Below, piece after piece: positions 11,376-22,300 of a stretch of 64,000 nucleotides of DNA. The position numbers were made by a program, and so were the translations under genes. Position 1 is the first letter of the stretch; each line of letters opens with the position of its first letter. The stretch lies in the NCBI GenBank assembly GCA_029339195.1, contig JAPTJF010000102.1, positions 62,001-126,000 on the forward strand, in the 5' to 3' direction. The notes beneath the pieces are model-generated. The model searched no databases, was not told where the DNA came from, and saw nothing but the letters and a program-made list of their open reading frames with translations. The DNA is from Micractinium sp. NFX-FRZ. Its lineage: Eukaryota > Chlorophyta > Trebouxiophyceae > Chlorellales > Chlorellaceae.

Positions 11376-12449
11376 TCATCCGCTGGCCCGCCCAGCTGCC
11401 GTCCGCCGCCACGCCGCCCAAGCCAGGAGGGCGCTGCTGGCTGCATTGGCAGCTGCCAGCCACAGCAGAGGTGGAGCACACTGCCGCGTTGCCACCAGCC
11501 ATGTGAATGATGCCGAAAGCAGCAGCCGGCCAGCAACGGTGGCGGCGTAGAACCGTCGGGGGTGCCGCCCTTCGGCATCGTCCAGCGCCGCACCCACGTA
11601 ATATGACCCGAACAGGGCTGCCAGCACTCCACCCACGCGGATCCAGCCAGCAGGCACCAGGCTGCAGCAGTCAAGCGGGAGTGAATTGAGAGGCAGGCGT
11701 GGGCGGGGCATCCATGGGAGAACGGCAGGCACAGGTGCCAATCAGCGGGGCCTAGGTGGCGGCCTTCCAGCGGGCTCACGGGCGGTGCCCTTCCAGCGGG
11801 CACACGCCTCTCCATATTGCCACACATAAGACCTGCGGGGCGCACATTCCCACCTGGCATCGAACAGGAGGCCAAACATGGCGACAGGTGCCACCAGGAC
11901 AGCCAGCCCCAGGGCCGTGATGTAGATGCCTGCACGCGCGGGGGGGCGGAAATAGCGTGCATGACAAGCTGGGTCGGATGTGGCACAAGTGGCCAGCAGT
12001 TTGCATGATGGAGGGGATCTGGCTCCGGCCGGTGCGGTGCATATGCAGCCCACCAACCCACCCACCCGCTCACCGGTGCGCATGGCCACGCGGGCAGTCT
12101 CTGGCCACGCCCCAAAGCTGGGCAAGCGCGCCGGCGCCTCTGGGTGCTGTGCTGCTCCACCCCCGCTGGCGGCTGCACATTTCACTCTCCTAGCTGCTGC
12201 CACCCTACTGCTGCTGCACCTGGCTCTCCCAGCGGGCAGCCGCTGCCTAGAAAACTGTCTGCACTGCTGTGCTGGGTGCTGTGAGCAGCAGTGTGCGGCG
12301 TGCCCCCGCCTGGGCGCCTGCCTGCAGTGCCGTGTTGGGTGCTGTGAGCAGCTGGTGTGTTGGGCCGCCACGTAGTGCTGCTCACCATGACGCGGCAGGA
12401 GGCTGGACGCCCTGGCACAGTGAGCTGTGGAAGCAGCTGTACGGATCAT
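11376..12449 (-). CDS. Unrecognised four-TM membrane protein with targeting leader
   Basis: I do not recognise the family. Exons 12386-12449, 12074-12139, 11854-11929 and 11376-11661 are phase-consistent and give 163 residues. Residues 1-21 (MIRTAASTAHCARASSLL...) are Arg/Ser/Ala-rich with no acidic residue, like an organelle-targeting leader. Four hydrophobic segments follow: IYITALGLAVLVAPVAMFG, VGGVLAALFGSYYVGAAL, a segment around RLLLSASFTWLVA, and LLWLAAANAASSALLAWAA; the chain ends ten residues later with a basic tail (RRTAAGRASG). The motif GWIRVGGVLAALFG between TM1 and TM2 looks conserved. The first intron is the least certain; the other two splices are forced by frame. It is divergent from the Nudix gene, with 739 bp between starts. 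Confidence 0.6.
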
Positions 12450-13188
12450 GATGCAAGCCAGTTGCCGTGCCGTCGCCACTGAAGAGGAGCTGCCTACCAA
12501 AACGCTGCCTGTTGCTGCTAACTGTTGCTGGCAATTCCCGCTGCTGCAAGCCGCGATTGGCACGCCTGTTGCTCAGGTGGCTAGCGATGCTAATGTGTCT
12601 GACCGCTGCTGCTATGGCTGCTGCCGCTGCAGGTGCTGCTGCTGCCGCTGCTGCCAGGGGTTGCTGCCCCGCCTGCCGCCACCGCCTCCCAATTGCCGAG
12701 GGCGCGCTCCACTGCTGCTGCCGCACGGGCGCGGGCGTCCGCCTGCCAGCGCTGGCTAAGCTCTGCAGGACCTGGCTGCACCACTTCTAGCACAGTTGCG
12801 GCGCGGGCCTCCAAGGCCCTGTGGGCAGGGGGCAGGGGACGGGCAGCGAGGTGTGAGCGGCGCCGAGCAGTGGCGACAGCGGCGGCGGTGACCAAAGGTG
12901 TCGCTCGCAGGCTGCGGTGCTGGCCTGCGTAAGCCACGAGTCCGATGCCCTCTGGTTTTGTCGCCACCAACATCGAGCGTTGCAGAGCAGCGGCCGCCGC
13001 ACCTCACTGCTTTACCAACTTCGCGCAGCAACCCGAGTGGCGACATGCAGTCTGAGGAGACGCAATGTGCGCAGAGAACAAGAGAACATGCCCTGTGTTT
13101 GGCCATCCTCGTTAGGGTTGTCCAGCGGAGCCCATGCAGCTGCTCCGGGACTCTATCGGATGGTTATATTCAGGTTGCGATCAACCGA
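12450..13188. other. Divergent upstream region of the 4-TM gene and the Nudix gene
   Basis: No gene is confidently supported. A minus-strand ATG frame (12973 down to 12590, 127 codons, Ala/Arg-rich) and several Ala-rich plus frames are open, but in this GC-rich, CTG-repeat-rich sequence long open frames arise by chance and none shows a recognisable domain. Confidence 0.35.
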
Positions 13189-14702
13189 ATGGCAGCCTAT
13201 ACCGTGTGCCCATCGATCCGAGCCCTGCGCCTCACTCCTCTCCTTCCGTTGCTGCTGGCAGCTTCTCAGCGCCACTCGTTCGCATCCGAGCTTCCCAGAA
13301 GCCACTGCACCTCACCGCTTGGCGGCCAAAGGGTCAGCGGCCTGGGGAGGCGGCAGGCCACCCGTCCCCGCCCTGCTGCCGCCGCTGGCCCACCGGTCCC
13401 CCGTCGCTCCCTTCTGCAGGCTGCTGTCTGCAGTGCCGCTGGCAACAGTGGCAGCACCATGTCAGAGGGCACAGGAGAGTACACGTACAAATGGCCACGC
13501 CCCTCTGTCACAGTGGATGCCATTATAGTCAGCGGCGGTGGCGGCCCCCCACAGCTGCTTCTCATTCAGGCAAGCTCTGCCGCCTGGTTGCAGCGGAGGC
13601 TCTGCTGTGCCACATCTGCTCATGTCAACAGCTGTCATAAGGGAGTGCGCTCCCTGCATGTCCGTGCCCACCCACACCCGGTCCCCCACTTGTCCCACGG
13701 TGCCTCTCCCCCTCGCCGCAGCGCAAGAACGACCCCTTTGCTGGCAGCTGGGCGCTGCCGGGCGGTTTTGTGGACGAGAACGAGCCGCTCGATCAGGCAG
13801 CCGCCCGGGAGCTACAAGAGGAGACGAGCGTGGACCCTGCATCAGTGCTGCTGACTCAGGCACGCTTGTTGGCCCCCTGTAGTGCCCCGTGGCATGGGGA
13901 GGCCCAGCACCCATCGACCCACATGTGGGCACAACCCTAGCCGGTCCTGACAGCTGTGCACGTCCTGTGGAGATAGATTTCGACTGCAGGGAGAGCCATC
14001 TCCTGTGAGGCACAGCCCTGCGGCTGCTGCAGTATGTTTGCCACGCCCAGCACCCAGCTACGGCACTGGTGTGCCACGCCATGGCGCCTCTCTGCTCTGG
14101 CCTCCCTGCTCTCATGCCGGCGCCCTCTGCGGCTGTCTGCCTCGCCCCCCTCCCTTCAGGTGGGCGCGTTTGGCGACCCTGGGCGTGACCCACGCGGCTG
14201 GTGCATCACCGTAGCATACGCGGCCCTGGTGCCCAGCACTGAGCTGGGAGTGAAGGCTGCAGATGACGCACAGGCAAGTTGTGCCACAAGTAGTAATGGC
14301 TGGGCGGCTGCAGGGCATGGGGCGACCCAGGGGGAGTGGTGTGGTGCGCGGCGCTCGCTTGTCCCGCAGCGGCGGCCTGCCCGCTTGCCTGCCCTCTGCC
14401 TGCCCTGTGCAGCGCTGCCCCCAGCGCTGCCCCATACCTCATGCCGCCCTTGCATGCTTCCGTGCAGGCAGTCTGCACCCCTGTCACCGTGCCCGCCTCG
14501 CTACCCGCCCTCTCCCCCTCTGCAGGCAGCGCAGTGGTTCCCCATCTCCCAGCTGCCCCGCCTGGCCTTTGATCACAAGCTGGTGGTGCGGACAGCCTTC
14601 AGGCACCTAGCCAAGCAGGAGGCGGTGCAGCAGCAGGCGGGGCTGGCAGGAGAGCTTCAGGCGGCGGCTGATGGGTTGGAAGGCCCCTGGCAGCAGCAGT
14701 GA
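13189..14702 (+). CDS. Nudix hydrolase (ADP-ribose pyrophosphatase-like), organelle-targeted
   Basis: Hydrolyses nucleoside diphosphates linked to another moiety; ADP-ribose or a related compound is likely from overall similarity. Exons 13189-13569, 13722-13859, 14160-14273 and 14526-14702 give 269 residues. The Nudix box starts at residue 142 ([21 protein letters not shown], with catalytic Glu at about 157, 160 and 161); the usual Gly after the EE pair is Ser. Blocks [14 protein letters not shown] before the box and [14 protein letters not shown] after it are typical of this subfamily. Residues 1-90 (ATG at 13189) are Arg/Ser/Ala-rich and read as a plastid or mitochondrial transit peptide; an internal ATG at 13459 begins the conserved part. 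All three introns use GC donors (CAG|GCAAGC, CAG|GCACGC, CAG|GCAAGT). Confidence 0.88.
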
Positions 14703-16345
14703 GCCGAGCATGTGTCAGTGTCTAATGCAGCTAGGGGGCAGCATGCGGCTGAACACACACCCAGCAGGCACAGCAACCACAGCAAGCACACCAGCATGGC
14801 AGCCAGATAGCGGCACGCTCCAGCAGGCCCGCTCATCTGCGGGTTCCCCTGTGCTGCCCACCCGTAACACCAGCCGCCCCCTGAGCGTGCAACTGTTGCT
14901 GCCGCCAGCAGCTCCTGCAGTTTGCATTGCTTCTCGCACTGTGAGCCAGAGGGGGCGGCAGTGGCAGGGGAGCAGAGGCACAGTTTCACAGGGCCCCAAC
15001 AGTGCTGCTGCAGGGGCATGCATCATTCTCCCTTGGTCATGCATCAAGCACACAGCTGCATGCATGCGTATGCCGCACCAATGGCAGTGGTAAGCAGTGC
15101 TCACCCATGCTGCCCGCATTTCCCCCTACCTGGCTTGAACATGTGCAGCTTCAGCCGAAGCTGCTTGTAAGCAACAGATTTTTGCGTTAGTCTGCTCAGG
15201 CCAGCCAGCCACGCCGGTGTAGCGGCTGCAGTATTGCCAGCCCATCCCTGTCACCGGGCTGTGTTTGAAGCAGGACAGATCTGCACCCTCAAAGAAGAAC
15301 ATACAGCCGGTGCCGGCTGATGCGCCGCCGCTGTTAGCAGGCCGCTGCTCGGGGCCTGATATTGCAGTTGAGCAAGCACCGGTGGGGGCACTCCCCATCA
15401 GCATCGCACCGCCCGGGCTGCAGCAGGATCGTGTGGTCAGCTACAGTTGCGGTCAGGGGACCGCAAGTCGCTGCCTAGCAGCTCCAGCCCTGCACAGCAT
15501 GGATAAACTTCCACCGCCCATCAAACTGTCGTCAGCCTGGCCCGCTGGCGTTGAGCGTGCACAGCAGTACAGCAGTACCATGGCAGTGGCTGCCAGGGTG
15601 GACGGGCTGGTGACAAGCGGGGCCGGGCTGTGGCTGGTCCCCTCCAACCTACCCTTGCTTACAGTCTCAGACTCAGATAACTCCAAGCGGCAGATTGAGC
15701 AGGAGCGGAGTCGAAGGAATGCGAAGGAAATGCAGGTTTTGAGCATGCATCATCCGCCACCCTGCAGCACCACCCGCTGTGCACGTCGCAGCGTGGCACC
15801 ACTGCTGCCGCGTACTGGTACCCACAGGTGACAACCCTAATCACCCACAGGTTCGACATGTTGGCGGCTTTGATCTTAAAATTCGAAGGGAAAGGAAGTT
15901 CAAAGGAAATCTTAAAATTCAAGAGAGTCACCAAACAACACAGCGCAAGTCACATCATGACTGTAGGATCACATTAGCCCGCAGCAGATGCAGGAGGCGT
16001 CACAGGGCACCACACCACCGGGCCCCATGTAACATCTGTCAAAACGGCATAACAGGGGTGCCGCACACCCCCTTCAAGCAGGGCAAAAAACCTGAGCTGC
16101 GGATTGTCATTGGGTGAAAACCAGAGTTAGCCACACGGGAGGCGGAGAATGCGGTGAGTTGGCGCACTCGTTCAGCATATGTCAGCCTCGTGATGATCCG
16201 TCTGGCCGCCACAGCGCACAACACTTTGCTGTCGCGCTGCATCTGGTTGTGCGCCGTGCCGAGGCAGTCGTTGCGCATGCTGCACCCTGAGCTCGAGACA
16301 GCTGGCGCATCCGCAGCAGGGTTGGGGTGCCAGGCCAGGCTGGCC
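14703..16345. other. Unassigned 1.6-kb region between Nudix and SRCR genes
   Basis: Both flanking genes end here. The minus strand has cysteine-rich open stretches that look partly protein-like: FDGRWKFIHAVQGWSC near 15500, CMFFFEGADLSCFKH near 15285, and CEKQCKLQELLAAA near 14930 followed by a hydrophobic segment. I could not join them with frame-consistent splices, and an in-frame TAG follows the first. A plus-strand frame of 188 codons (15265-15831) lacks an ATG. Possible decayed gene or unmodelled small gene. TGTAA at 15166-15170 could be the Nudix polyadenylation signal. 15848-15985 is unusually AT-rich. Confidence 0.3.
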
Positions 16346-19300
16346 TCACTTCCTGGGCAGCAGCACGGGGGCCGTGAATGCCGGCGCAGCCCGGGCCTTC
16401 CACAGCAGCTGCAGGCTGCTCTTGCCGGACCCGTGCACAAACTGCAGCAGGCAGGGGCGCAGGGAGGGAGCGGGCAATGAGACGACAGGCGCGTGCACAG
16501 GACCATGGGGCAGACTGCGGGTCCCTGCACTCAAGGTTGGCAGCAACTGGGTGCCACAAAGAGAAGTGGGCAGCTGATGGGTGGCTAGTCGAGTCGAGTC
16601 GTCACAGCTGCTCGCAACCATTGCCGTCTGCTGGGTGTCTCTGCTGCTTCCCTGCCAGCGGTGTCCGCCCGCCTGCCTGCCAGAGAGCCCCCTGCCCCAG
16701 CCGCTGCTGCCCGCCTGCCTGCTGCTGCTGCCTGCCTGCTGCGCACGGCTGGTATACACCGCACAGCAGGCTGTGCGTGCCTGGCTGCCAGGACGCTGCC
16801 CCAGCTGCTGCTGCCTGCATGCCGCTGCTGCTGCCGCCGCTATGCAATGGGTAGATATGCAGCAGGCCAGCACCGCACCCACCTCCACGACGATGGGCAG
16901 ATCCCCCTGCTTCAAGGTGACGGTGGGAGTGACGGTGCCGCCTGCACCAGCGCAAAGAGGAGCAGCGAGTGAGCGGCACGCATGCCAGCAGACCATGCCA
17001 GGTACTGCAGGCAGTGGCACCACATGCCACACCACACCCCCCAGGCCAGCCGCCCCCTGCTCCGTCCCCTGGCCCTGTGCCTCCCAGCCCCACTTCACGA
17101 CTTGCCTTTGTTGGTCGTGCTCGCCACCACGGCGCCGCCCACGGTGACCCGCGCCAGCCCGCTGGCAGTCAGCTTGAACTGCACCTGCCCAACCTCCGCT
17201 TTCGCCACACGCAGTAGGCCGGTGGCTTTGACGGCAAAGCTGGTGCGGTAGGTTGTGCTGATGCACTTGGTGGCGGCGCCGGTGGGGTTGCAGGCGATGT
17301 CGAGGGCTGGCAGGAAGCCGGACTCAACGGGCTTGCTGCACGGACAGGTGTGGGGGAGGGGAGGGGAAGAGGCACCCCTGGGTGACAACAACAGGCAGGG
17401 GGCAAGCAGGGGACGAGCCAGCCTGCGGAAGGTCTGTCTTTAGGGATGCCGCAAATGGTGAGCCGTAGATGAGCGCGCCAGCACAGCACAGCACAGCACA
17501 GAACTTAAGCGGTTTGCAGGGCAGCCCAGCACTCCCGGCCGGGCACACGCTCACCCAGCAAAGTTTGGGAAGGCGGCAAAGGTGCCTGTCAGCAGTGAGT
17601 AGGCCAGGCCGCTTGATGGAGGCGGGGGCGGAGGGCGGGGAGGGGGCGGGCGCTTGGCAAGAGGAGGGGGCGGGCGCTTGGCAAGAGGAGGGGGCGGGCG
17701 CTTGACGGGCGGAGGGGGCGGGCGCCTGGCAGGCGGAGGCGGGGGCCGAGGCCTTGGAGGAGGGGGCGGGCTGGGTTTTGGAGGAGGCGGCCTTGGGCTC
17801 GGAGGGCGCGGGCTGGGGGGCCGCGGCGGAGGGTTTGGTGGCGGCGGCGCCAGGGGGCATGTCAGCGTGATGCCCCGCAGGCACGAGGCGTTGGACAGGC
17901 AGCGGCACTGGTGCAGGTCTGCGGGGCTGCTGTCACATGGGGCACCGCATTGGAATGAGAGGCAGTTCGTGGTGGTCACCGAAGCATCTTGGTCAAAGAT
18001 GGGCGATCCACCTGACCAAGACCCCCCGCCGTAGCCCATCTGGCTGCATGCCAGGCTGGTGGACTGCTGGTCCCATTGGCTGCCAGAGGAGACGGGCAGC
18101 CACAGGCCGCTCCACAGCATCTCCAGGCGCCCGGTGTGCGGGCCCACGCCGCCCGCCAGCCGGATCAGCTGTGGGAAGGGCTCTGCAGCGGCGGGGGCCG
18201 GAGGCGAGGGGCGGGCTGAGGCACGGGTGGCATTCACGCTGATAAAAGAGTGTTGGGGCCTGCCTTCAGGGTGGGCGTGTGAGGTATGCCTGCTGCGCCA
18301 ACAGAGAGCGGCACAGCGCGGCCCCCAGCAGCGAGGCGCAGTCAGTGAGCCCTTATAGCTCGCTCCCGGATATCGGGGCCCTTTGCTTGCAGGACATAAA
18401 TGATGCCTGCCCTCCAAACATCACTTTACATGCATCACTGGCTTCGGGGGCTAGACCAGCCACCCACCCCGCCATTCATGCCAGCAGCCGGCTGAGTGTC
18501 CTGTGGGCCGCCCCGCCCCGCCCCGCCCCGCCTGTCACCTGAAGCCCCTGCGCAGACGACTTGCGACTCCCTGAAAGACGAGCTCACTGAGTTGCCCTCC
18601 CATCCAGAGGCACTCCAGCCTGGGCAGTCCAGCAGGCTTGCCTCGCTGCCCAGGCACTGGGGGTTGTACAGCCAGAAGGCGCCCGCGCCGGCGCCAGCAA
18701 ACAGGGGCAGCTGGGTCAGCAGGCCGCGCGCCCCCTTGCCCGTCTGCCTGCACACCACGTCTGCTGCGCCGCCGGACAGCTCCGACACGCGCCCCCAGAT
18801 GCCGTTGTAAAACACCTGCGGGGTGGGAGGCAGGCAGCGGTGGGCAAGCATGGCAGCCTAGCTGCATCTGGTGCTGACCGCGGCTGTGAGGGGCGGCAGA
18901 GCGCATGCCCTGCCATGTTCCAGGGAGTTTCCTCCTGTTTGGCCATGCGCTGGGCATGCTGTGTCAACCACAACTGTGGCCTCCATGCACTGCTGCCACT
19001 GGATGGCACAATCCCCCCCTGCCCCCACCTCCACACGCCCTTCCTTGTCGGTGCGCCCGCCGGACAGGCGCACAGGCACCGTGGGGACCACTGCAGACAG
19101 GCGGGCAGCACAATGGGGTATTGAAGCCACGGCCAGTTCTCAACTGTTGGGCAGCACTTGAACAATCAAGCAAGCAGGGGCACAAGCGGGGACGCAAGCA
19201 CCTCCTCCTCCAGCTCCTCCTGCCGCTGTGCAAGGCACCAGGGCTCAGGCTGGTGCGCGGCACGCACACACCACTGCTGTGTGCAGCCCTGCGTCATGCA

Positions 19301-22300
19301 CAGCCGCTGGCACACTGCTGCTCAGGCAGGCAATGTGCTCCTGACGAACAATCCATGCCCAGCGTGGCGTGCTCGGCAAGCTTGACTAAGTGCCCACCTT
19401 GTCCACGCCAGCACACCCCTCATCCCAGCCACACCCCTGCCCACCCGTCCCTGCAGGTGCCCACCTTTGCTGGCGGAGCAGGTTACCCTGACGCCTCGGT
19501 TGCACAGCTGCGCCGTGATGCAGTTGCACTCGTGCAGCGCACCCGAGCTCCTCCCGCCGCAGGGCGTGGAGCAGCCAAAGCTGGCGCAGTTGCTGGCCGG
19601 CACGGCCACGCCGCGCGCGTACGTGGCCACCCCTCCCACGAACCCCAGCTGCTTGCACACGGTGGCCGCGCTGCGGTCGTCGAAGTTGGCGTAGGGAGTG
19701 CTTTCCATGGAGCTCACGGGGACCCATTGGCCGAGGAAGAGCATTTGCAGTGTGCCCTCATGAGGGCCCGACCCGCCCTGGAGGCGCACCAGAGGGGGGT
19801 CCGCCTCTGCAGGCAGCCAAGGGAGGGGGGGAGGGGGGGCACCGGGCGGGCGTTCTTGCAGCGTGCCAGCACGGCAGGGCAATGGCAGTCTCTGATTGGT
19901 TGACACCTGCCGCAAATGCCGCAGAGTAAGCCCCAGGAGCGCGGTCCTGTGCCTGTTGTGCTGCTGATACTGTCACGTGAGGAGGCCCTCCAGAGTTGCA
20001 TGCACTGTGCCTGCCCCATTCAAGGGGGGCCGGCGCCTGGCGGTCGGCTTGCAGTGTGCCTGCTCACCTCCCGCTGCCATGCAGGCAATGTTGGCATCTG
20101 TGTAGTCGCTGCCTCGCCCCCAGAAGCTCGGGTTCTGGTTGCTGCAGCTCAGCACGCTCGACTCAATTCCCAGGCCTGCATTGTATGAGATGTGGGGACG
20201 CTGTGCAGGTCGAACTGGACTAGAGTTGACCAGACCGGCGCAGCAAGGGTGCAGGCGCCGCGGCGGCATGGCGTGGTTGGGCGGGCCTTGATGCGGTTGC
20301 ACAATCAGGGGCAGGCCAGGGCAGGGTGACAGCCCGCAAGCTCCTGCCACATGAGCCACTTCTGACCCTGTCTGGCTGGCTGCCTGCCTGTCTGGCTGGC
20401 TGGCTGGATGACAAGACAGGGAGCGGGCGTGCTGCTCCTGGCCTCCTCAGCGGGCAACCCGCCCGTAACTCACACATGGGAGAGCTTAGGAAGAAAGCAC
20501 CCGTGCCGGGCGGTGCAAAGACGGGGGCATTGATGGCGATGCCCCGCACGCCGAGACCCGCCTGCTTGCACACCACCGTGGCTGCATCGTTGGAAAGGCT
20601 GGTGGCCCGCCCCCAGATGCCGTTCCTGTGGTGCAAAGAAGCGGCAGCAGCAGGTGCGCGTGCGTGTGATACACGTTGGCAATGAGGACGTGCAAGCGGC
20701 GCCCCTGCTAATGCAGTCTGCTGGAGCTACACAATGGTTCCCTGCTTTGCTCCCAGCCCACCTAAAGACCTCCACGCGGCCCTGCTTGGGGTTGGTTCCG
20801 CCCACCACACGGGCGGGCACGGTAGGGGTGGCTGCAGTGGTAGGGAAGGGATCGAACTGGGGTCAGCTGCCCAGGGATGTATGCACAGCTGGGAGCGCAC
20901 ACGGGGGCAGGCTGTGCATGGCAGGCCGCAGCGCGCGCCCGGCACGGGGCCGGGCCGGGCCGGGCTGGTGGCTTGGCGGGAAGCAGCAGCAGATGAGGGG
21001 GCTGGATGAGGAGGGCGACGGGGGTGCGACCCGCGCCGGCCTTGGGTGCAACCCCAGCCAGGGGGGCGCAAGAACACAGCCCAGAAAGCAACACACATGT
21101 GTTGGCGGAGCAGGTGACCTTGATGGCTCGGTTGCAGTTCCGGGTGTTCAGGCAGCTGCAGTCGTGCAGCAGGTCGGTGGCGAGGCCGCAGGGGGAGCCG
21201 CAGGCGAAGAAAGTGCAGGTGCTTGCAGAGACCACAGCGCCGCCCTCATAGGTTGCGGGGGCGCCGATGAAGCCCAGACCGCGGCATACGGTGGAGGCCC
21301 CAAGCTCATCAAAGTTTGTGGAAGAGTCGAGGTACCGCCAGGCGCCTTGGAGCAACATCTGCACGGCACCCTCGTGTGGGCCGGACCCGCCCTGCAGGCG
21401 CACCAGCGGTGGCGGCGCCTCTGCAGGCAGGGGGAGGAGGGAGGACGGGGACGCAGGCAGGCATGCGCGTGCGCGGGGTGGTGGCAGAGGTGCGGATGCT
21501 GGCCGCCCGAAGCGGTCACCAAGAAAGCTGCGCTGCCCTGTGCCATGCAGGCGGGGCTACAGCGCACCATCAGAGGCAGACAGCGCAGGTGCGGCTGCCA
21601 CAGAGCAAGCACCTTCAAGGCGTTCCGGGGCGCGCATGCAGCCGCCACACATACATGGCACACACGCGTGCACACACAGGAGCAGCCCTGCACTACTGTG
21701 TGCCGGTGCTGTCCCTTGGTGCTGCCTGCTGGTGCCGCTGGCGAGGTGGTGCCTGCTCACCTCCTTCGGCCATGCATGCCACGTTGGCGTCAGGATAGCT
21801 GGAGGATGTTGCAGTCCTGGCATTGGTGCAGCCCAGAAGGTTTGCCTCAATGCCAAAGCAGATGGGCTGGTACGTCCAAAACGCGCCAGCGCCGGGCTGC
21901 GAGAAGAGCGGAGCGTCGCTGGCAATGCCCGCCACGCCCAGGCCCGCCTGGGTGCACACCACCGTGGCAGCATCGTTGCTCAGCCCAGACACCCTCCCCC
22001 AGATGCCGTTCTGGAAGACCTCCACCCGGCCCTGCTTGGAGTTGGGACCGCCCACCAGGCGCACGGCGCCGTCGGCGGCTGACTCTGCGGGGGCAAAGGC
22101 AATGGCGAGAGTGCTGGGCACGCAAAGCGAGGGTGCCGGGGCAGGGAGGCAGCTTGTGAAGATGTGCGGGCATGGATTGCCAGCTGCTGCTGCTGCTGAG
22201 CTCTGCGCTGGCCTGGGCATGAGGCATCCCGCACCAAGCAGCACACCCCTCACTAAGCCAATGCTTGGGAGCACCGCCGTGTCGGCAGCTTGGCAGGCAG

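Noticed and set aside
12590..12973. Minus-strand ATG frame of 127 codons
   Set aside because: Ala/Arg-rich low-complexity translation with no family resemblance, inside a probable divergent promoter region; chance open frame cannot be excluded.
14940..15560. Violaxanthin de-epoxidase-like lipocalin domain
   Set aside because: FDGRWKF recalls the FSGRWY motif, but the following residues, order of cysteines and an in-frame stop do not fit that family.
15265..15831. 188-codon plus-strand frame
   Set aside because: Begins with TTG, not ATG, and has no domain; region kept as unassigned.
20654..22159. 501-codon plus-strand open frame
   Set aside because: Lies antisense to phase-consistent SRCR exons with strong domain conservation; Arg/Ala/Gly-rich composition is typical of a shadow frame in GC-rich DNA.
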